From Xenopus tropicalis (lineage: Eukaryota > Chordata > Amphibia > Anura > Pipidae): a stretch of 64,000 nt of DNA. The notes beneath the pieces are model-generated. The model searched no databases. It was not told the DNA's origin and saw nothing but the letters and a program-made list of their open reading frames with translations. The position numbers and the translations under genes were made by a program. The DNA lies in assembly GCF_000004195.4 (NCBI RefSeq), contig NC_030678.2:77807404-77871403 (forward strand), in the 5' to 3' direction. Below are positions 11,933-23,968 of the stretch, one piece after another. Every line of letters starts with the position of its first letter. Position 1 is the first letter of the stretch.

Positions 11933-13114
11933 ATGCCCCTAACCCAGGGCAGTGCTTTGTGGAATTTGCAGAAAGTCTTTACCAATCCACGATCTTCAAA
12001 AACACCACAGAGACAGAGTACAGAGGCCACACCAGTGTCTCCTAATCAGAGTACTTCCTTTTGGAAGGCTAGTCATGTTCCTCGACTCTTTTCTAGAAAA
12101 CGGTCCAATGTGCCATGTAGTTCCCCTAGAAGATCAACTTCTGCTCCTCAGGAAATTATTTTAAAGGTCTGCCCTGAGCCATGTGCATCCTCTACTGTAG
12201 ACACATCCACAAAAAGAAAAACATCTGCTCCTGCAAATATTCTTAATAAGTCATGTTCAGCACCCTACACATTCCCTGTGAGTTCAAATTCTTACCTCAC
12301 TCCTCCTACCTCACCTTCAAACTCCTTATCTAAACCTTTCAATTCTCATAGGGGGGATGCTCAAACCTGTGACACATCCAAAGCTCCCAAAACCACAGCA
12401 AGACCTTCTTTGGCACCAGACATGAAAATAAATAATTCTTCTCCTCCATCATCCCCTCTTAAATCCATATATGTTCCAAATACCTTTCCACTTAGGTCAC
12501 CTTCACACAAATACTCCAGTACACAGAAAGTCCCTGTGTCTTTACCACCCAGTCCCATATGTGCGTCTTTTAAATCTTCACCCCCACTGTCTCCCTCATG
12601 GAAAACATCTCCAGAATCATCTAAAAAATCATCTCCAGCACATTCACCCCTAAAGTCTCCAGCTGCACCTAGAAAAGCCTCAACTCAGGAACAACAGCTC
12701 CCAGTATCTTCGCGCCCTCCATGGTCAGAGCTGGTAGAAGCTCGTAAAAGGCTGATGGCTGTGGAGGGCCGTCGCAGGGCTCTCTGTGCTTTGGAGATGC
12801 ATGTGCAACAGATTCACTATGTCTTCCTTCAGGCAGAATTGCGGGTAGCAAAACAAAGAGAGGGTCTGGCACGTATGGTGGAGGCAGCTGGACGGGCAGA
12901 GGTGCAAGCAACAGTTCATGGACAGCGTATACGCAGGACCATGCGTCGGCACAAACCACGGCTACTGGCTTGTGCCCTCTGTGTTCCATGGTCTTACAGA
13001 GTTGAAAACCGTGTAGTTCAACACCCTCGCCGTACCCGTTGTGCTATATTTCAAGGCAGAGGCCAGGTGCTAAGGGGCTGTGTGGGTTGTGAGGAATCAG
13101 GCACAAGAGACTAA
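11933..13114 (+). CDS. trnp1: TMF1-regulated nuclear protein 1 (TRNP1) homologue
   Basis: Predicts 393 residues. Residues 264-353 match the conserved core of mammalian TRNP1: EARKRLMAVEGRRRALCALE, then HYVFLQAELRVA, and finally LLACALCVPW. In mammals TRNP1 is a small nuclear protein that affects neural progenitor proliferation and cortical folding and organises nuclear condensates. Residues 1-260 are disordered and rich in Ser, Pro, Thr and Lys, with many S-P and S-S-P steps and no cysteine-rich or catalytic motif. This is far longer than the roughly 100-residue N-terminus of human TRNP1 (227 residues in total). The Arg-rich helix at 264-345 should form a coiled coil. I start at ATG 11933 because a pyrimidine-rich tract and AG (11909-11910) look like a splice acceptor just before it. 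The open frame extends upstream to 11834 in implausible sequence. The neighbouring convergent tent5b supports orthology. Confidence 0.82.
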   Translation: MPLTQGSALWNLQKVFTNPRSSKTPQRQSTEATPVSPNQSTSFWKASHVPRLFSRKRSNVPCSSPRRSTSAPQEIILKVCPEPCASSTVDTSTKRKTSAPANILNKSCSAPYTFPVSSNSYLTPPTSPSNSLSKPFNSHRGDAQTCDTSKAPKTTARPSLAPDMKINNSSPPSSPLKSIYVPNTFPLRSPSHKYSSTQKVPVSLPPSPICASFKSSPPLSPSWKTSPESSKKSSPAHSPLKSPAAPRKASTQEQQLPVSSRPPWSELVEARKRLMAVEGRRRALCALEMHVQQIHYVFLQAELRVAKQREGLARMVEAAGRAEVQATVHGQRIRRTMRRHKPRLLACALCVPWSYRVENRVVQHPRRTRCAIFQGRGQVLRGCVGCEESGTRD

Positions 13115-16100
13115 ATAAGAAATGGCATTTATGCCTTGCTGAACTCGCCTCTGCATTTGCTTTGGAATACAGCCTAATTTTACATTTGCTCACTAAAGAA
13201 TGTTATTTTGTACCCAGTTCAAGAAAGTCTGGTCAACATGGTCCTCTAGAGTCTAGTGTTTGAATGCTGCAGTACAGCATTGTCTGAAAGTCAAAAGCTG
13301 ACAGTTTCTACCATCCCAAGCTAGTTAGTGTGCTTAAGGACAACCTGATAATCTGCTTCTCCCAGCATCATCTTTGTGGGTAGAGGATGCTGCAGTGGCA
13401 TGCTGTACATATAAAAATGGTAAAAGGTACCTCAGTCATTATTTAAAAGAATGTATTTTATGTAGAACAATTTCCTGGACACTTCAAATTGCTTTTACTT
13501 ACAAAGTCCATAAAACGAAATTTACATTTTCATTCAAGGTGTTTACCTGGGACTGATGTGAAACGGGGCCCAAGTGTCATCTGCATACACTGACAGAAAG
13601 ATGGTACACAGTGTAGGAAGAAGCTTGATTTTGGTAAATATATTTGTTTATATTAAGTACACCTTTATAGGCGTAATTATGTATTTATGCATTAACCAAA
13701 TGGCTTTTACAATGTAGCCTTAAATTACAAATTGTATTTTTCAGTTTTAAATGTATATTTTGACTAGTTTATGTCAAAGAATGTATATTTTGTCATAATT
13801 GATTGTCTGAAAAGGGACTCTGTCAGGAACAAGTAACAGTAAGAGCTATCAGCATCAGGTACAAATGTCAGTTCCATTCTATTTAGATCTTTATGGCACC
13901 TTTCTAATGAACTCATTTCTGTATTTCTGGTGGTGCTATATGTAAATGGATTAGTCCTTGTCCTTTGAAATTAGCAAATGAAATGAATGCACCTGACCTA
14001 TACACTGAGAAATAACCTTGTGATGATCATGGAAACTGTTAAGTCAGATGTATTCACATTTCTCCGGTGAAAATGCAGGCAAAATCATCAGAGACAGCTG
14101 TTTATTATATGAATACAGATATAATTTTGCTATATGAATTCTTATTTAGTTTTTTTTACAGTAGGCTTAGTTTTATAGCTAAAGATGTATTTTCTTCTGC
14201 AGTATTTACTGCATGCCAGCAAATCACTTAGTAAATCTTACTCAATTCACTTTCCCTTTATTTTCCTATTTATTGTTCTTTGCCCATCTTTCCATTCTTT
14301 TTCCATTCCGTGTACTACCACCTAATTTTTATGGGTTTTTCTTTCTGTAATATTCTCATTCTGCTTCCTTTGAAGGCAAAGGAGCATGCAAGTCAAATAA
14401 TAAATCAGGACCAACAGATAACCAATGTTTGCAAAATGTGGGAGAGCATGCAGCAACACGGGGTTCTTATATATACATAATATTTGAGCATGATTTTTTT
14501 CTAAACTCTCATCCTACTCATTTAAGATAGTTTGACATGTATATTTATGAGAATTATATTCATTGGATTTGTACAGGCTAGATATTAATAATAACCAAGG
14601 GTGTAAAATACAGACACCATGGAATTGGATATTAGTATGAAGTCCCTCTCTGGGCCTTACTGGTGCACTGTGTAAATATTTATACAAAACAAATCACTTT
14701 CCACAAAATCTGGAGGGATAAGGCCTCCGAGAAAAATTGGCTTTGGCACCCTGCAACTTACCTGAGCTCAGCAAAGCATTCCTAATAGGGAATAGTATTG
14801 TCAATAATTAAATGTGATAGCCTCATGTTCTATGGTTACTCGGCAACAGAAGTCATTTTTCTTGCTTCTCTCCAAGAGTAACTTGAGAGCACTTCCCCTA
14901 TCTGCCTACCCCTAGTGATGTCTTGGTCTGACAGAAAGGGAGCCTGGGTAGTGTGTTACATAGAATTTACAGCACTGATATAGGTAAGTCATTGACGTAC
15001 TGGATTTGAAGTGTAGTTGTTTTTTTTCAATTATCTGTTGATTTATCTGTTGAAAAAGCAAATTAAAACATAGACTTGAGACATTATATAATGGGGCTAG
15101 TATTAGTATCATTAGCTAGTAATGGGGATAGTATAACTATAAAGTAGTGAGTTTTATTATCTCTTTAAATTGGGTTTATTGTAAGGTGTTTAATACCACT
15201 GTTTGGGTCTGGAATGCTCAGTCTCTGTGCCCGAACTAGAAATCATGAACTTAATAGTTGGGGTTCCCTGTGACAATCATGGTAGCTGTATGGTAGCATA
15301 ACTACCATACAGCATACCCTTTGACTGCGGCAAAAAGGGAGACCCCTTTTGCCATGTGATAACACTGCATACAAAAAGGGATACTGTTCTGACCTTCATT
15401 GACCTACATTTTGCCATCTCGCCCATTGTAGTCTTAGTGGTTTCCCCTTCTCCCTGATGGTGGCCTGTACCAGTCTGTACCCCTCCAGAACTTGTGGAAA
15501 GCCAAAGGATGGATGTTCTAGTTCAGTACTGTCTACTATTTCCATTGAAACAATTATTTTACATATCACATATGTGGGGTGAGTTGCATTAAAGTAATGA
15601 TGTCAAATAAATACATCTATGCAGTCCTTAAGCAACTGGGGGGCATTAAGAACATTTGGAGGTTCACATCTTGCTGTCTGGTCCAATATTGGACAGCCTG
15701 TTGTAGTAAAACATCAGATGAAATTGTATAGAATGGCATTTCTAGTTTAAGGTAACCTTCTTGTTTGCAAATAAAAATTGCCTACTGTTCCTTAATTGTG
15801 TTAAAATTAGATTTTACAGAATAACTAATATGATAACAATACACCAAAATAGGGTATTTATAATTTAAGGTAAAAATAGTTTTTTAACATTCTGTTACTA
15901 GAAGGAACATGTTGAAAATAACTGCTATAAATCAAGCTGCTGCATCTTAGAGAAGCACAACATATAAGGAGAGGGTTCTTAAAGCTGTGTGTCTGGCGAT
16001 CATTTGCAGCATGTACAGAAGAGCTCTAGTTTGTATTAAATGGGCATTTAGGTCCAGCTTGTGTTAAACTTATGAACAAAATTGTTTCTATAGTAAAATG

Positions 16101-16900
16101 CAGTTACGGGTTTAATATTTACATAAATAGTACAATCAAATGCTAATTTTCTTCTATATTCAAATCTAGTCAAAATTTGCTATGTATTAGAATAACCATT
16201 ATTACTACTAACCTGAATGTATATTTAAGGGAAAAGATGAACATACCAGGGTGTGTCAGTGCAAAACAGTGGCTACAATACACGGGTGGTTTTATCATAG
16301 TCTAAAGGTTCTATTTCTAGGATAAACACACATTCATGCTTCCTCAAGGTCCACTAGCATAGCTTATGGTTTAATTACCTTCCATAGACCCCAACAACAG
16401 AATCCCTAGCAGTGAAAATTAGAGGAGATTGTTTTGTGAATGTCTATGGAAAATATTTTATCCAAAGCAAGCAATATGTAATGTGCACTCATAATTTATC
16501 TTATTGTGTGCAGATTTACATGAGTCTGTTGGAAGGGGGTTAACTTTACAGCTATTTTTGTTTTCAGACTCAGCTTCATAAAGGAATTTCCTATAACTAA
16601 AGGAGAACATTGAGACTCATCCTAAACAGCATAGGAACCCTTTTTAAGCCCTGACCAATAGATTATGAATACCTGCTTTTTAGTTAGAAAAGATTATAGT
16701 AGTAAATGGTTAATAACTGGAAGGTCCTAAGTGATCACCAGGGGGTATTTCTGTGTAAGCTGCACTATTTTCTGGGTGTAAGTTTGATATATCAGCGATG
16801 AAAAGCTCCTTATGTCTTTGGAGGAACTAATCATATCAGTGTGCCTTGTTTTTGTGATTATTGTCTCTGTCAATCATAACTTGCCTGGGGATCTGATTCT
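13115..16900. other. trnp1 3' UTR and downstream intergenic sequence
   Basis: The trnp1 3' UTR must begin at 13115. AATAAA at 14399-14404 is a possible polyadenylation signal, with another near 15766, but the true end cannot be chosen. A perfect small hairpin (ctgtatggtag / ctaccatacag) lies at about 15286-15312. No other gene is recognised. Confidence 0.4.
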
Positions 16901-16904
16901 TAGC

Positions 16905-17212
16905 TGCGTTAAGGTTAATGCCAGACTGGGCTGATTCTCAGTCTATGGAGAAAAAAGAAGGCCAAGAATTGTCCCCTACGCTGGCATTAACCTTTCCCTG
17001 TGCCTGCACCTGGAGCTATTGTATTGGCCAAGTGCAGGCACACTGAGCGAATTTCAGCACGGAAACACGTGAGTATGCATATTGGTGCTGAAATTGGCTC
17101 TGTGTGCCTGCACCCGGCTTGGCACAGGGAAAGGTTGATGATGGTGTAGGGTATGATACTCAGCCTACGTTTATCCAAATCAGCCACATGTGGCATTAGC
17201 CTAAGGTGAAAT
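16905..17212. repeat. composite palindromic MITE
   Basis: Outer ends gttaaggttaatgcca and tggcattagcctaag are inverted. Inside, tttccctgtgcctgcacc (16991) pairs with a variant at about 17110-17136. The terminal phrase resembles the ends of the elements at 28437-28750 and near 39175 (ccttaggccaatgccacag), so these form one family. Confidence 0.55.
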
Positions 17213-17847
17213 TTACACAGTAGCCTATTTATATTATTTCCCTATTGTATTTGTCAAATGAAAAATTGGGGCTACAAGTCCTTCTAATGGAGTTATGTTA
17301 GAGTAAAGTGAACATAAAACAAGAGACAAAAAGGAGATTAGATGGGTGTTTTGTTTTTTGTGCCAGGTGAGAAAATGCTGCAAGATTGCATTTCCACCCA
17401 CGGGAGAGAATGCATGAGATCCCAGAGTGTGGGATGATGTCCCATTTCACTTAAGAAATTTGCCAAATATTGAGCTACAGTCAATTTCATGATATAACAT
17501 TATTTTATTGTTTATCATGTGAAAATGTATGGCCAAGAGTTTTCGTGTGATACACAATAAGTTTTTTTCATTGAATTGCATCTAGGTCTATGGAGTTAAA
17601 TTAGAAACAAATTACAACAAATTCTGTTGTAATGAAATTCAGTGAGAAACCCCCATCTCACTGTTTAAAGGGCATGTCAGGCTGCTGCCTTGTGTTACAT
17701 TGTTTCAAATGCCAGAGCCCCCAGGGCAGAAAACAGAAATGACAGGCAAACACTGCTTATATACAAATAAGTCGAAAACCACTGAAAATTTGTGATGAAT
17801 GTTCCTCAGAATTATGTTTTCTTTTATTAGGCAGGGTCATAATCCTG
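17213..17847. other. non-coding stretch, no recognised gene
   Basis: No supported gene. The phrase ctgctgccttgtgttacatt (17681) followed by gtttcaa and ccagagcc recurs at about 40230-40275, showing a dispersed repeat fragment. Confidence 0.4.
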
Positions 17848-18264
17848 GTACAGGTATGGGATCCATTATCCAGAAACCCATTATCCAGAAAGCTCGCAAT
17901 TACAGGAAGCCCATATACCATAGACTCAATTTAATCAAATAATTAACATTTTAAAAATGAATTTCCTTCTTTTCTGTAATAATAAAACAGATCCTTGTAC
18001 TTGATCCCAACTAAGTTACAATAAACCCTTATTGGTGGTAAAACAATCCAAAGCCGGTGGGATGGCATACGCCTCACTTTGGTTTCCCAAACTTGCCCAA
18101 AGTTTACTTGAGAGGCAACTTTGGGAAACCGAAGTGACACATATACCATCCCACCGGCGACATACATTCTTGCTGGTGGGATGGCATTTTGGGGAGATTA
18201 GTCGCCCGCAGTAACAAAGATTTATTGTGTGTGACTAATCTCCCCGTGTGCCACTGCCCTAAAG
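17848..18264. mobile_element. truncated frog repeat interrupted by a second MITE
   Basis: 17848-18049 is the left part of the common frog repeat beginning tacaggtatgggatcc with the phrase cattatccagaaa repeated. It is cut off by a palindromic MITE at 18050-18264, whose intact end is gactaatctccccgtgtgc followed by cactgccct. The MITE family (agggcagtggcacacgggg) also occurs at 38556 and 57297. Confidence 0.6.
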
Positions 18265-20456
18265 CTAACATGGTTAAGAAAGGTGGGTTAAAGCAAGCAG
18301 CTCCATTCTTTTCAGTTCAGAGTGATTTCAGTTGACTCTGATGGAGAATTTACAATATATGGAACCTTTAAATAAAAGTGGTTTCAGGGCTGCTGTTCTC
18401 TATCCTTAATGGTGAATTGTCTGGATGTCAGCATGGGAAAAAAATGTCACACTGCTGGCTATATTAATGTTAATGCCTTAAACTTGGGGGTTTAAGTACA
18501 TAATTGCTGCGTGGAATGAAAAGGGCATTTGTATTTTTCCCAGCCTAAAATAAAAGCTTATTTTGCCATTCTTCTGAGTCTTCCTTGTGTCCTTACCATT
18601 AAGGCTAATTATTTATTTATTTATTTATTAGAAGCCTGTTACACCAACTGTCAGTTTATCTGTCTGCATTTAACTCTTTGATAAGGTCCTCACCCTAATG
18701 GCATTCTTTTACCATTAGGATCAACCCAATATTGCCCAACTCAAGGTAGGCATTTTAGGGAAAGATCCGCAGATCATTAAGTCTATGGCAAGCTTAAGGC
18801 CCTGTTCCATATAATCACAGGTTGAAATATAAGCCATTGATTTCTTATTGTTTTATGTATGTAAGGTGCAACAATTTTCATCATACTCTCAAACAAACAA
18901 TGAAGGCCTTTTTGGGCAAACTGTTTTATCATTATGGTCACGTTTAATGCTCATTGTTCCGCATGTAAAGCCCTAGACTGACTCCTTCAGCTGTAACCTT
19001 GTTGTACCAGAGTAGAGTGAACAAAAGGGCACTTATTTCAGACAGGTACACATCAAGGCAGAAATTAAAATTTTGTGTATTTTTGCCATAAATTACAATT
19101 TGTCCCAACATCTACTAGGATTGGAGTACAACTAATTTTGATTCATTAACTTTGCAATGTGGAACTTAAGCACTCTTTACAACCAATTTTCAAGGGGAAC
19201 TACAACAATTTTTTGCCAAAAGTAATTTTGCCGGGTCCAGGCTGGTTAACTACCATTAACAGGCATGTTTGTATCTCATTAGCAATGACAAATTCTCCAT
19301 GCTAATATGTGTGTATTTGTGCCAGCAAAATTGTGGCACATTATGTTAATAAAGGTATAATTTCTATATTTAGTATATAAGCAATGTCTTAGTGAAAATT
19401 CACCTAAAGAGTTGATTTGAAAGAGAAAATTTGTGTGTTACTAAATATGTCCCATTGTCTGATAGGTGGAATATCCAGAAAACTGGACTGTTTGTAGCCA
19501 GTTTTGCTTGTTATATGGAACGATACTGGAGTCACATAAAAAATGAACTTGATAATCAAAAGCAATAATTTATTACTTTCTTAACTAATGTACTAATTCC
19601 ATTCCTTAAATGTAAAAGAAATAAATGTGGCAGAAAAGTTTCTGAAGAGAGACTGCCATAACTCTAAATCTACCCAAATTGTAGTGGATGATTTATTAAC
19701 CTTTTATGAATAGAATATTACATAGTTTATTAAGATGTTTCATTAACTAACAAACAAATTATTTTCCTGCAGTTTTTAAAATTCTTTGTGACTCCACCAG
19801 TATTCTGCTTGGTTACCACAATAATACTATATGACAATAAGAGAAACCTCATGGCTTTATTTTATAATGTACGGTAAGTGACAAACATAATTTCTACCAT
19901 GACTTCCCAAAACCTGCAGGTCAGGTGCAATGGTGCTAACAAAACACTACATTTGGTGGGTTTAACTTCTTCCACTGGCCTTCATTTCTGGTGAATGGCC
20001 TGTCACAGCCTGTGATGCCACTGCCCTTACCCCACTCTCTGAGTTGACACGTGTGCCAATACCCTGGCCACCTTTGATGTCAGGAACAAGAATAACATTT
20101 GTGGGGGAATATCGGGTAAGGTGTGCACTGGGAAGGGCAGGCTAGGGGTGGTGCAGGTTGTTAAAATGTTGACCTGGCTTCTCTACTGCTGAAATACAAA
20201 CATAAGCAATGTCAGACAGGTCCCCAGTGGTTACCAAGTCTCAAATATTTTGGACCACCACCTTGGTCTTGTAATGCCAACAGCAAAGAAGGATCCCACC
20301 CTCACTGCTCAGTGCTATTAAACTCTGCCATTAGTCAACCATAAATAATTAATTCCCAACATCCAGAACGTAAAATCCATGTATACTGTCACTGCCTATT
20401 TCCATGCATATGCAGTGGCTACATTGGTGGTGGCACTTTGACAGTTGTCTATAAAG
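18265..20456. other. intergenic stretch with a short tetranucleotide repeat
   Basis: No supported gene. A (ATTT)n microsatellite occupies 18608-18631. The remainder is AT-rich without recognised domains. Confidence 0.4.
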
Positions 20457-20706
20457 ATTCTCATTCATCCAGGTCATGATATACAGTATCTAGTACACTC
20501 ATCCGAGTGGCTTCTTCATTTCAAATGACTGGTAGGGAATTCCCTGGTATTTAAACCCTTGATGGTAGTACAGTCACAGACATCCATAGTTCCTTTGAAC
20601 TTATTCAGTTAGGTGTTAGCTGAAACTGACAGGTATAAGAAGGTATGATCCAGTCACAATGGTACCATGATTCTCATTGATGCAGGTGTTAATCCTTCAA
20701 AGTACA
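20457..20706 (-). mobile_element. Penelope-like element end fragment
   Basis: Carries the phrases gattctcattcatccaggtc, ctcatccgagtggcttcttc and gtcagttt-type sequence (on the complement) seen in the terminal repeat of the Penelope-like element at 49063-50016. It ends ccttcaaagtacatgac, as in that element. An internal deletion removed about 60 bases after tctagta. Only terminal repeat sequence is present; no coding region. Confidence 0.6.
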
Positions 20707-20929
20707 TGACATTTTTTCAACCTGACTAGGCTCTATTGTTCTGCATCCAGGAAGGAGAGAGACAAATTCTGTGCAATAAAAGGTGCATAAGAGGTGGTGT
20801 AAGTGCTGCAAAGGGGAAAGAGGAGTTATAACTGTACCAGGCCCTGAGAAATAATCTTTGCAAGTGGGGCCCAGCAGCGATGCGAAAGTTATGCAAATTG
20901 AATAAATTAAGTATAAACTTACATCAAGC

Positions 20930-21294
20930 TTAAAGAGACACCAAAAATAATACCTTTTTTTACATCTATTATAACATTGTCTCTGCATGCTATTTATAAT
21001 TTTGCCTTAAAAGTATTTCCACAGTGATTTTACAATATCTAGCTGATAACCCATGTTTCTCTATGAGGGGGCAGCCATATTTGTGCAGCAGTAGGCCGTT
21101 GGCATTAGAAGCTATAACTGACAGGCTGAGAAGGGACAGTCAGGTTGGCAAAACAGTCAGGTTTAGGAACTTCCAGTAACAATTACTTACAAAAACAGCC
21201 CTATTAGAGAAAAATGATCAATATGACCTATAGGTAAATTTTAATTCACATTAATATTTTGAAGAGTAGTTTTTTAGTGTCAGTATCACTTTAA
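20930..21294. mobile_element. TTAA-flanked MITE
   Basis: Begins ttaaagagacaccaaaaata and ends tagtgtcagtatcactttaa. The ends are inverted and each includes TTAA. TTAA duplications are typical of piggyBac-like and Kolobok-like elements. No coding region. Confidence 0.5.
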
Positions 21295-21587
21295 GGTAAA
21301 TTCTACCCCCCCCTAATTAACTAACTAATGAAGCACATTAACTAATCATTTTAACTATTTATACCAACTACTTATAGTAGATTAATGTCTGCTGTTTATT
21401 TTGGGATCTATTTACTGAATTATATCAGTGTCTCCAATTTGAACTTTTCAGCAGTGGAATGACTGGTTATTGGCCCCACAGCAACATCATTGGGGCCCTA
21501 TGATTACACAATTTATGTAACTTATGAAAAAACTAATGTTGACTTTTAAAGAACTTACATATAAACTCCACTGATCCTCTAATTAAA

Positions 21588-22385
21588 AGACCAATTGAAG
21601 ACACTTTGGGTCTCACCGCCGACACTGAACCTGCTTGTGCATGCACAGTAGAAGCTGATTTCCCGCTACCTCCAACTGCGCGTGCGCAAGCAGGTTCGTA
21701 TCGGCAGTGAGACCCTAAGGGTCACATTCATTCGAACGCTCCGAGCAGGGCCGGATTTCTGTTTTGGGCGCCCCGAGGCCGCCCCTGTCGGTCGCCCCCT
21801 CCCCACCTGTGCGCATGCGCAAAAGCGCGCCCCCCCCAGTGCGCATGCGCAAAAGCGCGCCCCCCCCCCCCCGCACATGCGCGAGAGCGACCCCACCAGT
21901 GCGCATGCGCTCCTTTAAACTCCCATACGGAGCAGTGGGGAGAGGTCCCGACTGCTCCGTATGGGAGCCAAATTTTAAAAAATTTTTGCGGCGGGGCGGC
22001 ATGCCGCCCCTAAACTTCTGCCGCCCTAGGCCCGGGCCTTTGTGGCCTCTCCACAAATCCGGGCCTGGCTCCGAGCGTATTTGCGCCAAATTTTTCAGCG
22101 CTTGCGTGGCTTTGTCGACTCCCGCACAAATTTTTCGTATGCCCGCGCTACTTTTTCGGATGCTTGCACAAAAAATTGGAAAGGTTTTCCCGCTTTTTAC
22201 AATCGTTCGGTACGAAAATTTAGTGACTTTCAGATCGCCAATATGATATTATCGTGACTAATACGATTTTTTCGTTAGCATTTTCGTGATTTCGTGTTTG
22301 CGATCTACAGAAATTTTCATATCCAATCCGAATTTATCCCATTCAGGATTTGATAAATCTGCCCCAAAGTGTCTTCAGTTGGTAA
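21588..22385. mobile_element. nested MITE cluster (three layers)
   Basis: An outer inverted pair (ccaattgaagacactttggg at 21591, ccccaaagtgtcttcagttgg-type at about 22363) encloses two things: a palindromic segment at about 21608-21718 (gggtctcaccgccgac / cggcagtgagaccc), and a Harbinger-like MITE related to 46337-46643. The latter is split by the hAT-like MITE at 21746-22067. The region is CpG-rich and contains gcgcatgcgc palindromes repeated four times between 21810 and 21910. Confidence 0.6.
21746..22067. mobile_element. hAT-like MITE with 8-bp target duplication
   Basis: Ends CAGGGCCGGA and TCCGGGCCTG are flanked by a perfect 8-bp duplication, gctccgag, at 21738-21745 and 22068-22075. 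This splits the ttcgaatgctccgagcatat-type sequence of the host MITE, seen uninterrupted near 46370. It contains an internal hairpin (cccatacggagcagt / actgctccgtatggg). Relatives occur at 47457 and 48065. Confidence 0.85.
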
Positions 22386-23960
22386 GAAGATGTTGGCCAG
22401 GTATGCGCTGCGCTACTATGCATTTTTAGCTAGGGGTTAGTGATAGGGACAGTGTTTAAACTTAGGAACGTTGCGATAAGGGAGAGGAGAGGTGGGGTCA
22501 AGGCAGTGATAGTTAAGAGGGCTTTTAGTGCCCAGGGGTATAGTTCTCCTTTAAGATAGAGCTGTACTATATATAGCAGTAGTTTTCAAAGAACCAGTGC
22601 AATAATACATTTTTTAGCAGCATGCATCACTTCTTGAAGTGCAGTCAGTACAAAGCTGACAAACCTTTAGCTACTGAAGGCAGCTGGCTGCCAACCCATA
22701 TGATCTTTATCTTATTACTTTATTTACACCAACTTTGCTCATTATATCAATTTTTCACCCACATTGATGAAAATATTAATTTTGGGCCATCGAATATTTG
22801 CCATGTCACAGGGGTACTGCTCATGACCTATGGGATGAGCTAATTCAACCTACTTTTCTTGCATGAATGAGTTCCAGTGTTTATGAATGTGTATAATTAA
22901 CAGATGTCTGTCCAATTAAAATATTTTAACATACAACTATGTCATGGTTTGATCCAGCAATTTGCCGTTTTCCTCAAAGCGGAAATATTCGATCCTAACT
23001 CAAGAACGGAACTTTTGACCAGACACTAAATAAACACAGTCTGTATAAATACCAGTAACACTGTGCATTCCACTAAGTTGGAAAAAAATACAAAGGGGAG
23101 GGGGTGTGCCCCGATTTAGGTGTAGGAAACAAGCAGAGGAGTCTGGGGGGCACTGGCATTGAGCACCTCAACCTCAGGGTTGGCACTTATAGCCACAATG
23201 CAGTGGGTACAATATTGACATCTACAGATATTCCCAGCTAAAAATCATTTATAGAAAATGATGGAGACAGAGAATAGTGAAGGCTTTAAAAGCTTAACCC
23301 CCTAAACTGAGATCAGATACAATATATATATTTATTGAATTAATATAATGAACCTTTTCCTGGAGACACTTGCTGCCCAAATAGATTTTACTTTTCTCCA
23401 GTTGCAAAAATGATGTGGGAGCAGGATCTGGGGAGTGAGGGGGTCAGTAATTATCTACAAATCAAGTCACATGTGCCTTTAAATTGTAAATATGGATTTA
23501 ATATGTGCTGTATTCTAAAGTAGTATTGAAAATTCCATGTCCTGGAGGTGGGCTAAGCATTTTTGGCATCAAAGGCAAGCGTGCCAATCTGTGACCCCCC
23601 TCCCCCACCCAGGGTCCAAGGACACTATTATCTGATGTCTCTAGAGTTAACAGCAGACATAGACATAGCAGAGTCATACAGTTGTTATTGATAGTTCATT
23701 AGATTTGGAAATAAAGCAGACTTTTACTTTATGTACAGTGTCCTGGTAAAGCACAGCCAGCAATTAAAATCTGGTCTGAAGCTGTTAATGAGGAAATAAC
23801 AGTTTATTGTTCTCTTTACCAGTGTCTGCAGTGAAATGCAAAAAGAGTCTTCTGTTCAGAAAGGAAGCAAACAAGCTGAGCCAGTGAGCATGAGTGGGAG
23901 AAGACTTGGGGTGGCTGCTGCTGAATGCCAGAATAGTGTAGTCCCCAACTCATTGTTGTC
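22386..23960. other. intergenic stretch, no recognised gene
   Basis: Ends of TTAA-type MITEs are visible (gttctcctttaa at 22544). No open frame with a recognisable domain was found. Confidence 0.4.
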
Positions 23961-23968
23961 AGTGTAAC

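Noticed and set aside
15286..15312. Short perfect hairpin as a microRNA precursor
   Set aside because: The stem is only about 11 bp, too short for a pre-microRNA.
21764..22246. A 160-codon frame across the nested MITE cluster
   Set aside because: It runs through inverted repeats of three transposons, is Pro/Arg/Ala biased because of GC-rich hairpins, and has no domain.
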